The notes under the pieces were generated by a model that saw nothing but the letters and a program-made list of their open reading frames with translations, searched no databases and was not told the origin of the DNA. A stretch of 64,000 nucleotides of DNA from Aphrocallistes beatrix (taxonomy: Eukaryota; Porifera; Hexactinellida; Sceptrulophora; Aphrocallistidae), in contig OY725499.1 in the NCBI GenBank assembly GCA_963281255.1, forward strand, positions 4,607,148 through 4,671,147, in the 5' to 3' direction. Shown here piece after piece: positions 32,021 to 44,032 of the stretch; position 1 is the stretch's first letter, and every line of letters begins with the position of its first letter. Position numbers and translations under genes: made by a program.

Positions 32021-33713
32021 TAAGATTTATAGAATTTCGGATGCAGTATCAATACAAACCCACTGTTACTCCACTAGCTAATATACTAGAAGGAATGCTG
32101 TACAAGGCGGACAAGGTTATTAAATTCTATTTAAATTCAGCTTTTCGGGGCTATCACTATGGGAACATCATCTTGCATGCGGGTCCATGTTAGGTTAAAA
32201 TAATGGACTTAGAAGAGGAGTCCAGAATTACAAAATATCATAAAGATACCCCAGCTTGCCTGTCCTTCCCATCCAGTAACCATCCGAACATTCCACGAAT
32301 ACACCGCTATACAGGTTAGTATAGTCTTACACAGTGATTGCTCGTTGCAATAGTCTATTGTGCTAGACTATGCTCACTCTTATAGCGACACATTTGTGAG
32401 ATGTCTGGATGGTTACTGGATGGGAAGGTGGAGAAAACAGTGGGATATTTCTAATGTTTATTATTTTGATAATATTAATATAATAAATACCTGATCAGAT
32501 GTGCAATATCAATGAAATCAAGAATTATGTAGATTGATAGTATCAATAAAAAGTGGAACAGATGAATGAATTGGAAAAATAAGAAGAAAATATATAGAAT
32601 TGGTAAGCTTCTCTAATATATATGTGTGAGAAGCATTCGGCTAGGAAGCGTTTTGATACACGCAATATACACCAATACCTATTGTCAAAAAGAAGTGTTA
32701 AATAGTTGTGGTTAGGATTTCCTTCTCAAGGATATTCCAATCTCTAATCTTAGCACTTAGTTCCGCTAATCAGAATGAACTGTGCAAGTCTAAAGTATAA
32801 TTTGAAAATGTTACATATATTTCTGTATTGATATATCCTTACATATCTAAAGCACTCACAGATGGGATGGTAGTGTGCTTCAACATTTTTTAGATAATAT
32901 TGCAATATTTTATGCTGCATCATCAGCCCAATCAAATGGAGACTCACATTCATCCCATTTTGAGGGACTTTTTCGCCATAATTTATTGATCGATATTTTA
33001 CACTCAAACTTGGAATTCATAATTACACTGTATCATCATGACGTCATCATGATGACGTTAGTATAACGTTGTAGAGGCATCCAAACTGAACATTGAATCA
33101 GTGATTAGTTTGAATATTTATTTTACTGTTTGTGAGCTATCAACCTTTTATACATTTATGGAATTAGGGACGATAACTCATTCAAATTCCAACCTCAACT
33201 AAGTCAGTGGCCATTATCCAATAGAATTCTGTTTGAAACTGATTTGAATCATATTACTGCTATCAATATGGACTTGCTATGCTGAATAAGTTCTGTAGAT
33301 AACTTATAAGCAAAAGAAGGAATCCTCACAGGAGATTAGGATGAATATCTTGCTTTTATACTTATTTATTTTGTCTTTTACAATGGAATGTGTCCCAAGA
33401 ATTGATTTCAGCCAAAATTCCTAAAATTGACAAATTATTGGATTACTAAAATTTTATGTTTAGTTAGTTAATTGTCAAATCCATTCAAGTCATTATCGTA
33501 GTAGCATCTAATTACATTTGAATCCACTTTACAAAGTCTTTTTCATTAACGACGCAAAAATATGCTTCATTCCGTAAAAGGCTCTATGTGAATACTTGTG
33601 TGTGAGGAGAATATACAGTATCACACCTTTCAAAGCCAAGGTAACCAGGATCATTCTTATTTATAGTTATTTATGTGATTATAATTAGCTAAGTTTACAT
33701 TAATTCCAGTGGG

Positions 33714-34565
33714 ATGGGTTGTCATAGCAGCAGGAGTAACCATGTAGAACCCACAAGCAAGCCTCAAGAGTCAATTAAACTAGATGGAGACCGTGTCCAG
33801 GAGTCTATCACTTTTCAAGAATCCGTTAAGTTAGAAGGAAATAGTGTCCAGGAGTCTATCACTCTTAAAGAGTCCGTTAAGTTAGATGGAAATAGTGTCC
33901 AGGAATCTATCACTATTCACGAATCCGTTAAGTTAGATGGAAATAGTGTCCAGGAGTCTATCACTATTCAAGAGTCCGTTAAGTTAGAAGGAAATAGCGC
34001 CGATGTTCCCTTGATATTAGATGGAAACGCGATCAAGGCGACGAATGAATCCCTCAATGAATTCTTCGGGCCGGGGTACACAACTTACATTTTAGTGAAT
34101 GAGAAGACGGAGATAGATCCTCCTATTGATGATATCTCTGTTTTGACAGCAGATATGTTAGTGCTGAATTCTGACCCCAATCCCTTCGTCGTTCCAACAC
34201 TCACATTGAGTAATCTAATTTTCCAAAGTATACTGCCTCCTAATTATGTTCTTTTTGTGCGTCAAAATGGACAGAAAATCGCTTTTGTCTACCAGGTCTT
34301 CTCAAGCTTAGGAGACCAAACGACAAGTCCATTCTTTCCTCCAAATAGCAGCAGTGGAGATACCATTCCCTGCATGGCTCCAGAGGGATCAGCAAACCCA
34401 GACGACTTCTTATGGACCCGAGAGGGACCTGACCAAGACTTCCAGCTCCATAGAGAACAAAACGAGACTAAGTTCTACTGGCAGTTCACTGGGGTGGAAG
34501 GGATAGCTACGCTCTCTGATAACCCTGCACAGGCACTCTCTGCTAAGCTGAATATCAAACCATAA
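33714..34565 (+). CDS. MGC family protein with 17-residue repeats (283 aa)
   Basis: Intact single-exon gene and the only member on the plus strand. It starts MGCHSSRSNHVEPTSKPQES; Gly2/Cys3 predict dual lipidation. Residues about 22-95 are four copies of LDGNSVQESITIHESVK (17 residues, 51 bp), an amplification of a motif that is single in the tandem-array members. The domain follows: NESLNEFFGPGYTTYILV near 105, NYVLFVRQNGQKIAFVYQ near 180, SPFFPPNSSSGDTIPC near 205, and FLWTREGPDQDFQLHREQ with KFYWQF near 230-255. The codon frame is clean and base changes among the repeats are few, so the array is young. Function not recognised. Confidence 0.85.
   Translation: MGCHSSRSNHVEPTSKPQESIKLDGDRVQESITFQESVKLEGNSVQESITLKESVKLDGNSVQESITIHESVKLDGNSVQESITIQESVKLEGNSADVPLILDGNAIKATNESLNEFFGPGYTTYILVNEKTEIDPPIDDISVLTADMLVLNSDPNPFVVPTLTLSNLIFQSILPPNYVLFVRQNGQKIAFVYQVFSSLGDQTTSPFFPPNSSSGDTIPCMAPEGSANPDDFLWTREGPDQDFQLHREQNETKFYWQFTGVEGIATLSDNPAQALSAKLNIKP
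33755..33995. repeat. 51-bp coding minisatellite, four copies
   Basis: The unit reads, in part, AATAGTGTCCAGGA(G/A)TCTATC, then CTATTCA(A/C)GA(A/G)TCCGTTAAG. It is in phase with the codons of the MGC gene on the same strand, and copies differ by only a few bases. Confidence 0.9.
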
Positions 34566-35017
34566 GTCTTACACTCCACTGACCTCATTTCTATTTCATT
34601 TTATCATAGAGAACTTTGATTTTTTAACTTTTGCAGTATATTATTATTCAACATTTTATTAATTAACTCTGGACAGCATGTCTCTATCTCAATCTAAATT
34701 TAGAATAGAAAATAATCTCATCGATCTCTAATTGCGAATCAAGTATTTCTTGAGTTGGACCATGGATGGAGAAAACCATTGATTTCCTGGATGAATATTC
34801 GCAACAATTCCTTTGCATTATCGTCTGAACGATTCTAAGTTGAAATGGTCCTAGTTGGGCTATTCCCTGGATGCAATCCAGATTGAGTGCGACTCTGTTA
34901 GCCAATCAAGTTTGAACACTTCCTTTTGTGTATATTTAAATACCTATGCGAGTATACGGTATCTATGTTTTACATTCACTGTTCTAAATTTAGCTCTAAT
35001 GTGATGCCATGTGTTCG
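34566..35017. other. Intergenic region, MGC gene to CNOT1
   Basis: About 450 bases between the 3' end of the last MGC gene and the CNOT1 start. An AT-rich box (TATATTTAAATA) near 34932-34943 lies some 75 bases before the CNOT1 start codon and could be a core promoter; weak. Confidence 0.4.
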
Positions 35018-38000
35018 ATGAACCCACTCCAATTCTCTTTTCAGAGAATTCAGCAATTACTGACCCATGTGTCTAAAGCACCACATTCCACAGTGTTGCC
35101 AGGACAACCCTATAAATTCCCCATTCCCGCTATACAAAGTGTTCAAGCAGATATTTCACACCTCATCAGTTGCCATGGTTACGAGTTGGAATGCTACTAC
35201 CTGAAGTGCCTATTCGCTCACGCCCTGGAGATGTCACTGGATGAAAAGAATGTACACAGACTCGTCACTGAGGATTCATTGGTCAGTTCTGTCGGGCAAG
35301 CTGCATTTGTCAGAATAGACTTTTGTAGAATTGTCTATAATAATAGGAGGAAACGCACTTTCTGCTTAGAATATTAGGAAATTGAAGGTAAAAAATCTAT
35401 TTCTGAACCGAAGAGGTCGAGGTGATGGAATGGCATTTTGCCATTTGGAAATTCTAAAGTCCGTTCTGACATGTGACAATTCTGCAAAGTTCCATTCTGA
35501 AATGTGACAACTTCAAAATTCTGACAAATGAATGCAGCTCATTCTGTCTGATAGTATTGATATCCATGGTTTAGACATACATGTCCATTGTGTCAGATTT
35601 TCTGAGACGTTTCAGGATTCGTTTAGAGAGGAGATCCATTATATTTCAGTATTTGTTATTTTTAATGGATGACTAGGAAAGTTCAGGATTTATTGTAAAA
35701 TGAGTAATCTCCAAAAGCTAGTATTTTAAATTTGGAAATGTCCAAGTTATTTACACGTGTCAGGCTTATAGTTATGACATATATGAGCAAATTGATTGGC
35801 TATTGAATCTCGTCCAGTTAGTCTGTGCGGTGTCTAGAGAAGTCTTGTCAATGTTGAAAAAATGTAGAATCCTTGCTTATACATTTCCTGTCATTACTCT
35901 CGTCCCAACTCTCACCTCTCTCTGTCATTCATTTGTATTTCTTACAAATTTAGAACGAGGCCACCCTGAAAGTTGGCCTGGCGACCCTCCCGTTTGGATA
36001 GGTTACCTCTGTCTCAATTTTGTCACCAACTAAGTTGACTAATTCATGAATTGTGAATGAATTACTCAAAATTTGAAACTAAAATAATGAAAAAATGTTA
36101 GATATTTCGCTAAGGGACTGAGCAATGTTAGAGGTATATAACATGAGCACCTTTTAACCACTTTTGGGCATAGAATCTGCACTAATGTTTGAGATTTTGA
36201 ATAATTCATAATTCTTCATCATCTTTCAATGAATCAGTCAACTCAGGTCACTAGTGCCATTTATTCTGACTCCTGAGTTTAAATATAGAACTTCGTCCCT
36301 ATTGAATATCACACATACCTATTTACCTAACTGGTATCTTAGGGGTGCCTGCTGAAGCTACAGCTGACAGTTCTATACAGAAGACCCAACTGCGTCTCTC
36401 TCCTGTCCCACTCTCTCCAGGCGGCTTACTCTCAGCTGTTCAGCCTGCCTACAGCCAGGGCGGAAAGGAATGCACTCTCCTCTCTCAACAAAGTTTGTTT
36501 TGTTTAATTATTTACCGTGTTTACACACTAAGATGATCTTTAAGGAAATTCGGATATGAAGGTGTCGATACTTCATATGTATAGTCATTCACTATTTAAA
36601 CCACTGACATTGGTTACATTATGTCCCTCAACAAGATGGAGGTTTGACTTTTGATATCTCCATAGAGTTTAACTGTAGAATGCCCAGCATTTATACGGCT
36701 TCGCACTTTTATGGCTTCAGTTGCATAGAAAATGGCTGGGAGACATCCGCGATATCGGGACACTGTGTCCCCACTGGGCATTCTATGTTAAATGTGGAGT
36801 TCAATGATAATAGTTCCTCAGGTGCTTATAATACATTTCATAATGGAGAGTTCTTCTATGAACAAGCGGAGTCTAGCAGAATTAGACCTACTATGAAGCA
36901 GGGTATGTACAGTCCTCCAGAGATACACTCCTAATCTCAAATCCATTATTTTCACACGCCTAAATCTATAAATAACACTATAGTACAAGGTAAATTGGGT
37001 CATCTTCTAATTTTCGCGCTCCTAAACACTTTCGTGCTTAAAACCACACACCTAAGGAACATCTCGCGCTCCTAGTGAATCCTTTGATGTGAACCTAAAC
37101 CTTATTATCATTCCTAGGTGAGTCAGGGGTCTGGGGTTGTGTTTCACTTTGAGCACGGAGGCGGTTTGTAGACCTTATCCTAATTTAGTTTTGATCTCCA
37201 CCTAGTCCCTCTGAATTTGTTGATATTTCCATGTTCCCACCCACAGAATCAGCTTGTCTATTCCCACTAATCTCTCCTATCAACCAATCCTAGTTTTGCA
37301 TGATACTACGTATATACTTCACTGATAGGAGGTATTGTTCATTTCACTACTTCTATATCAGGAGCGGCACACCCACTCAAAACGTGGTACGATGGAATAT
37401 TTGGCACATATCTTCCAGTGGAGATTCAAAACTGGTCTGGCTATGCCGTACCAAGTATTTAAAACTGGTTTATTGCATAGTAAAAAGTTGTACAATGGAA
37501 TGTACTTAATCTTCGTCCTTTCAGCATAGATGCATTAAGTAACAAAACAGCTTAGTAGTGGCACAGCAAAGCTGAGCTTGTCTGAAAAGTGGTACGACAC
37601 TCGCCACGCCTGTATACATTTACCAGACTATGTCTCGAGCAGATTATTAATTAGTTCCCACATCGTTAGAAGTTATTGGGATGTAGCTTCATTTCAAATA
37701 TGTAGCTGCCATGTACTTCGTCTGTATCTGTGCAGCATCAAAACACTGCACTCTGAAGGGCGATGTATTACAGTGAACGAGCATGTTGTTGTTGTATAGT
37801 CATAGCAGTCTATCAAGACAAGCCGTCTCTATGTGAACTCAAAATATACTAGAATAGTGGACTGTAATCTCTCCATTTTGACTTTAGGTATATATCCCAG
37901 TACATAGGAAATGCATTGTGTATTCAGTTTGTGAGTAGCATTCAGAGGTTTTCCTGCATTCTCTGTGTCATTAATGTTAGTTCTACTAGAGTTTGCATTT

Positions 38001-41000
38001 GCAGAGTTTTAATCATCTCTTGTTAATAACCATTGTATTGAAACAATGCATAGAATAGCTTCATTAAAACAGACCCATAACGTGATGACAATGAAACTGT
38101 ATTATAAGCTAGCGTTATTCTAAACTCAGTGCTTAAAAAAACTACTTTCAAAACTTCAAAACAAAACTAAATACAGGTAAGTTGAGCTCTATGCTCTGGG
38201 TGTCTATCCGATGCCCTTATTCTAAAAATAAAAGAGATTGCTTACAAAATATCCTTGATTATTAAATTACATATTTTCTTCTGCTCAAACACGCTATACC
38301 CTTTTGGGTATCATTCATAATACATACATATCCAACTTGCATCAAAATACAGACCAGAGTTTGCATAATTATTAGCCACCGATTACCAGTCTCCTGAGTT
38401 CTTTTTATCCTGATTCTGTCCCCTATTAGCAACCTTTTTGTGAATAAAATCTAGGTTGCTCGAATTCACTGTATATGCAATAAACTCCATACAAAAACTC
38501 CATACAAAAATTCCATACCATTTCTTATGTGTAAAATGTTGATTGATTAGTGACGAGATTCAACTATAATTCAAACTTCTTTGTCCTTGGCCCTTGCAGC
38601 AATCTCCCTCACTCTGCAGAGCCACTACAATAACTGTAATACAAAATCACAGCCCCAGTTAAGGACCGCCATATTCATCTAATAATTAATTCAAGCACCT
38701 TTCCATTTACTGTCATAACTCATATGTGCTAGTGCGATAAGTCTCGTGTATATGAGTGCGACTATTTCAATTTCATAGCCAATTATATTAATCTGAAATT
38801 ATATTCAATGCATTTGAACCTAGATTTTTTTGTCAGATATGATTAACCAGTGATCTTCAAACTATTTTCCAAGCATTCCCCCAGACTGTTGAACTTTCTG
38901 TATACTCCAGCAGTTAGCTCATGCTATTATTAATGTGTTGGAATATAAAATATTGGAAGCCAGCGTACCCCATGAGAAGCCTAGCCTACCCTGGGGTACA
39001 TGTACCCAGTTTACATACCACTGTGATAACCACATCCCGTAACAGGCGTTGAAGCAGTCACTCCTCCACACCTGTGTCCTGTCCCTCTCCCTCCTTCCCT
39101 CCCCGCTCCCCGAGCTCAGAGCTCAGGCCGAGGACCTGATCCACTCCTCCCTCCCACTCCTCATCAGCCACTTCGTGTCCGGAGACATAAACAGGCACGA
39201 GTGGCAGCAAGATGCCACCACAGAGCTGATGCACCTCCTGCTCTCCTACATGGTGAGTTATGTTCTTGTCTGCTCAATGATAACTGATTGGTTGGACAAT
39301 ACAGCTATTCTAAACGCTAAGAGTTGTTTCACAGCAAAACTATACAACACATCTCTAACAGAGAGTATGGGCTTAATCACTAAGGGCAATTCTGTACGTT
39401 GGACTGGTTTCAACCAAACCACTTCACACCTGTCACTACCCGCTGACTAGTAGACCTTCTAAAGGGAAGGATATCCACCAATGAACGTTCAGATTCTGAA
39501 GATAGAATCTGTACACTCTTGGTTGAGAAGGAATAGCAATTTCTGTCGGATATCCCATAGTTTTGGCAAATATTTGCCATTATTTTGGCACACAAGATAG
39601 ACGTCAAATTACAAATTATTTGCCGAAATAATGTTAGCCAAAACACAATTGTCAGAATAAGAATACATTCAATTTCTGTTGATCCTACTACTACTGCCAT
39701 TCAGTTAACACATTTATTTATAGCTACAGACTCCGGAAATGGAATCGTGTGTGACGTCACAGGAAGTCTCAAACTTTATAAATTTCCTACATAACGAATT
39801 CCATAGCAACCAAATCCTCCCTCTGGTATTATCCCCACTCGTGTACCCACATTCCTCAGACATCTCCCTAGCAACCCTAATAGAGCCAGCTGCCCCTCTG
39901 CTCCGCGTCTCCGCCACGAGTGACCTATCAGAGCTGGTGCTGGAGCTGGGCTACTCCTGCACTGAGAGCAAGGAGGAGGTGCTGCTACTGCTGCAGCAGT
40001 TCTCCCCCGCCGACCTCTCGCCTTCCTGTGTGGCCAGGATCATAGGTGAGATCTGTGTACGGTTATATATATACAGTAGACTCCGCTTAATAGGGCCACA
40101 TCGGTCGGGGATATTTTGACCCGATTAAGCGGAGAACCCTATTAGCCGAAAATATTTTTGTATTAATTAACCTTTATGTGTGAGAGCAATTCCGTTCCTG
40201 CCAAAAGTGGCCCTGACCCATTTAAACAGTGATTAAGCGGAGTCGACTGTATATATATAGTACCATTAACCGTAGAACTGGGGACCAGGCTTTCATCCAG
40301 GCGTACTGGGCGCGCCTAGAGGCTTAGAGGCTAGAGGAGTATTTGATCCCATGGATCATAATTAGGCGTCTGATTTTTTGGGGCTAGGCGCGCGGCATAC
40401 GCCTACTTAGGCGCGTGGCATAAAACATATATAAAAATGCTATATAAAAAAGAGTCTAGGCGCATAGAAAAATGGTGACGTCCAATTAGGCGTATGACCT
40501 TGGAAAGCTGGATGAAACCCTGCTGGGGACACAGTGTCCCGATATCGCGGATGTCTCCAGCCATTTTCTATGTACGCTGAAGCCATATAAATGCTGGGCA
40601 TTCTACAGTTAGTTAGAAACACTGGGATGTGTTCTATTTATAGAAATACCCGCGTTTTATGGTTCCCCGGTGGACGGTGTACTACGTTCGTACGCGAGTT
40701 CTGCGGAATTTTACAGCTCAATTTCAATCAAGTTTGATATTAGGATATCTCTGTGTAGATATGCACTTGATATTTGTATTAATATATTTCACACCTATCA
40801 TGCAGAAGTATTAAGTTATTAACAAGATCTCAACAGCGAATGAATACAGCTGCGCCTTAGTCACTTTAGTTCAGTGTTTACTTATTTTGTTGTTGTTTAC
40901 TTTATGAGTCTACTTGGTGTCTACAGGCGCGATGGCTTCGCACCATAGAGACCTACCGGACCAGGTGTCCCTCTTCCCGGGGCTGGGACTCGGGGACAGG

Positions 41001-44000
41001 GCGGGCAGAGAGCCCACACAGGAAGAAGCGACACCTCACAGCTGGGTGCTGGAGTCCTTCCAGTCCGCCCTGAAAGAGCTGGTCCCCTCTCTCAACTGGA
41101 GAGAAGTGGTGCTAGCTCTGGACAACCCCAACTTCTTCCTCCCAGACCCTGACAGCCTCTCCTTCGTCATGAGGATCTACAAGCTAGCCACGCAGGACCC
41201 ATTCCCTGTAGAGGCGCTGTATAGGTAAGTTGTGACGTCATACGAATGTACACAACACGTCATACTGTAGAACAGTTAAACAGTTAAACAGTAATATTGA
41301 ACATGTCAAGCTATGTGTACTAACCATTTGGAATTAAGATAATAGAGATAAACACTCGTAAAAATGGTTCAGTTTAATAAATTCCTTGTCTTCACAGCTC
41401 TAGCTGTCGTACAGACAATTTATTATTAATATCCATGGTCTATTTTCTCTGGTAAGTACGTGTCCAGTCTAGCCAATGGATAATCAGGAGCATAGTTTGG
41501 TATTTACTAATTTAGTTTTTATAGAATATTTTCATATTCTTGCACGTAAACAATTCATACGAAAGATATGAAAACAATTTAAAATTACCTCATGGTCATT
41601 TCTATTTATAGCAAAGACCCAAACTTCTAAGGTTTCCCACCCAAAGTGACTTAATCGGAAATGAGTTAGCAAAAATCTAGCGCCATTTAAGAGTTTAATG
41701 AATATAAAAATACGAATAAAAGCCGCTCCACTCCTTAACTCTGTAAAAAGCTGGATGATAAACAGTTCAGCTTGTTCTAAAGATAGACTGCATGATAGTG
41801 TATCCCTGCAGACCCTGGGAGAACAGGCGCGGACACCTCAGCTGGCTGAGACAGGCGCTGAGTGGCTGCACGGAGTTCTCCTTCGCGGACTACCAGATGC
41901 GGAGGATCAACGTGGAGCAGACCAAGTACCCCCCGGAGGACGAGACCAAAAACATCCTCACCTGGACCAGTCTGGACCTCATCGAGACCCTCTTGTCCCT
42001 GGCTGAGGGGGGACTCTACGAGCAGGTAAGCTCCAGCTATCCCCGAGGCAATGGTGTGCTCTGGTTTTGGACCATGGATGTAGTATGAAGAATGGAATTG
42101 CTTTCTATGTACGATAGAGCTTAGAGATGTGCCACCAGTGTATGTGAACATATGTCATAGTCACAAATCTGATTTCTAAATGTGGTTTGATGTGATTTGT
42201 CATCATATTGCGCAATGAGCTATATTGAGATAAAATTTTAGTGATTTTCTTACCTCTGTTAAATAGGTTTTAATGTATTGAATCTCTCTACGGATCTGTT
42301 GTAGAAAATACTCTATTCATAGTTTCATATGATTAATCTTACTTCTAATATGGTATCTCATTCCTGGATACGAGTAGGTGTTAAGGTATGTGTGTTGCGT
42401 GTAGGTGTTGTCGTTGTTCAGCTACCCACTGAAGCACTGCTCTGAGATTCTACTGATAGGCCTAGTGCAGGCTAAGAGCCAATGGAATGTGATACAGCTG
42501 GAGATTCTCTCCAATATAGTTCCCACCATCATCTCCACGCATCCAGCCTCTCACGCTATTCTCAGCACTGCGTGGCATGACCCCTCCGTACGAGCTCAGG
42601 TAAGTAACCTCCTTATAAGGATATGGGATTGTTAGCTGAGGACTCTGGCTATTTTGATACGAATATTATACTTACCGTATGTTTAAACTTTAATTAATGA
42701 CGAGGGGTCAAAGGTATAAATAGAAATGATCCCACTTCCATTTTCAATTTCAATTCACTTTCAATTCAACATTCCGCGGCAAACTAGGTTAAATTAGCCG
42801 TATTTTCACGTGATCGTTTCGCTTCTACAGTCCTATTGAAATTACTGAATTACAAACCTGTTGATTGAGTCCAATCATAGCTTCTAAACAATCGTTACTT
42901 TACTAAACTTCCATCAGACGATACGATACATACGTAGTATCCCTGTAGCTATCAGAGATAGAAGGTGTCATTATAAATAGACAGCTATAGCTATAGTACT
43001 GCACGACCTCAATGTGCAACCCACCAACCACCAGATGTAATTCCAACTCAAATTATTGCAATATTATAAGTCGCTTGATTTCCTGCTTAAATCTTCAAAA
43101 TATTCGCTTAAAATCAACAAAGGAACTACCGTCATCCTGCATCAATATACCTGGGAGCTATAATACTGATAATTAACTGTGGCACATCCCAGACGCTGAT
43201 GATGAGTGCCATCTCTGACTGGTACGCGAGGTCCCCTGAGCCCTACGACCAGAGCAGACTGACGCGCATCCTGGAGATCGCGCAGGACATGAAGACCCTG
43301 GTCAACCTCCTCAACACCGGACACCCTTTCTCGTTCGCCGTCGAGCTGGCCTGCCTCGCGTGCAGGCGGGACTACCTGAAGCTGGACATCTGGTTGGTGG
43401 AGAAGGTGAAGGTGTTCAGGGACTTCTTCGTGTGCAGCTGCGTCAACTTCCTCAAGCAGAGAGTCCCCACTCCGCAGATAGCCGACAAGATCCCGCACCT
43501 CAATCAGGTACTCTCTCCACCAATCAGTTCCTGTTTTATGAGCAACTTGTGTGCCAATGCTGTATTGAAACCTACTTAATAATGGCGATATCTCCTTAAT
43601 ACATGTTTGTCTGTTGTTCATAATGAAAATTGACCGAGGATGGTAAAGATTTTGCTAACTCATTCCGGTTTTGGGCGGGGAATCCATGAACTGTGGTCTC
43701 TGCTATAAATAGAATGCGTCTATTTAAGACGCTAAACTCAATGTTTACTATTGAGTAATTTCCATCATTCCCAGCTGTCTGTAATGAGCCATTTATCTAC
43801 GTTAAGAAACATTCTAACTGGACCATGGATACTGCTAATGTCTTGTAGGACATCGTGCACACAATCCTCTCTTCCCTCACCGGATACACCAACACACTGA
43901 ACCAAGACACAGCTGAGTCTCTCCAACAGCTGCTGCAGCTGTTCGGCCCCATTCCTGCCAGATTCAGGCCCCAGTCCATCCCTCTGGGCAAGACAGAGTC

Positions 44001-44032
44001 CCCATTCTCCCCTGCCCCCCTCGATCTGACAG
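35018..44032 (+). CDS. CNOT1: CNOT1 exons 1-9: N-terminal HEAT-repeat region
   Basis: Codons 1-714. Recognisable family segments: [20 protein letters not shown] in exon 1, [13 protein letters not shown] in exon 3, [14 protein letters not shown] in exon 4, [19 protein letters not shown] in exon 6, [20 protein letters not shown] in exon 7, [19 protein letters not shown] and [17 protein letters not shown] in exon 8. In vertebrate CNOT1 the N-terminal HEAT region binds CNOT10-CNOT11. Intron 2 (36493-39045) is long and gene-free. Intron 4 contains two MITEs, one of them nested, and intron 7 a dispersed repeat. Confidence 0.9.

Larger units (their letters stand above)
29921..33713. other. Non-coding, repeat-rich region
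   Basis: No gene. Contents: a hAT-type element at 30037-30310, GC-rich hairpin repeats at 30768-30855 and 31303-31396, an inverted-repeat element at 31266-32020, and from about 32240 the second half of the segmental duplication shared with 24975-26850. The last 200 bases are the 5' flank of the plus-strand MGC gene. Confidence 0.6.

Noticed and set aside
35009..35017. Upstream ATG of CNOT1 (adds Met-Cys-Ser)
   Set aside because: The second ATG gives MNPL..., closer to the family start. The first cannot be excluded and is noted as an alternative.
36345..36536. Frame starting [15 protein letters not shown]
   Set aside because: Shadow of CNOT1 exon 2, which reads [20 protein letters not shown] in another frame and matches the family.
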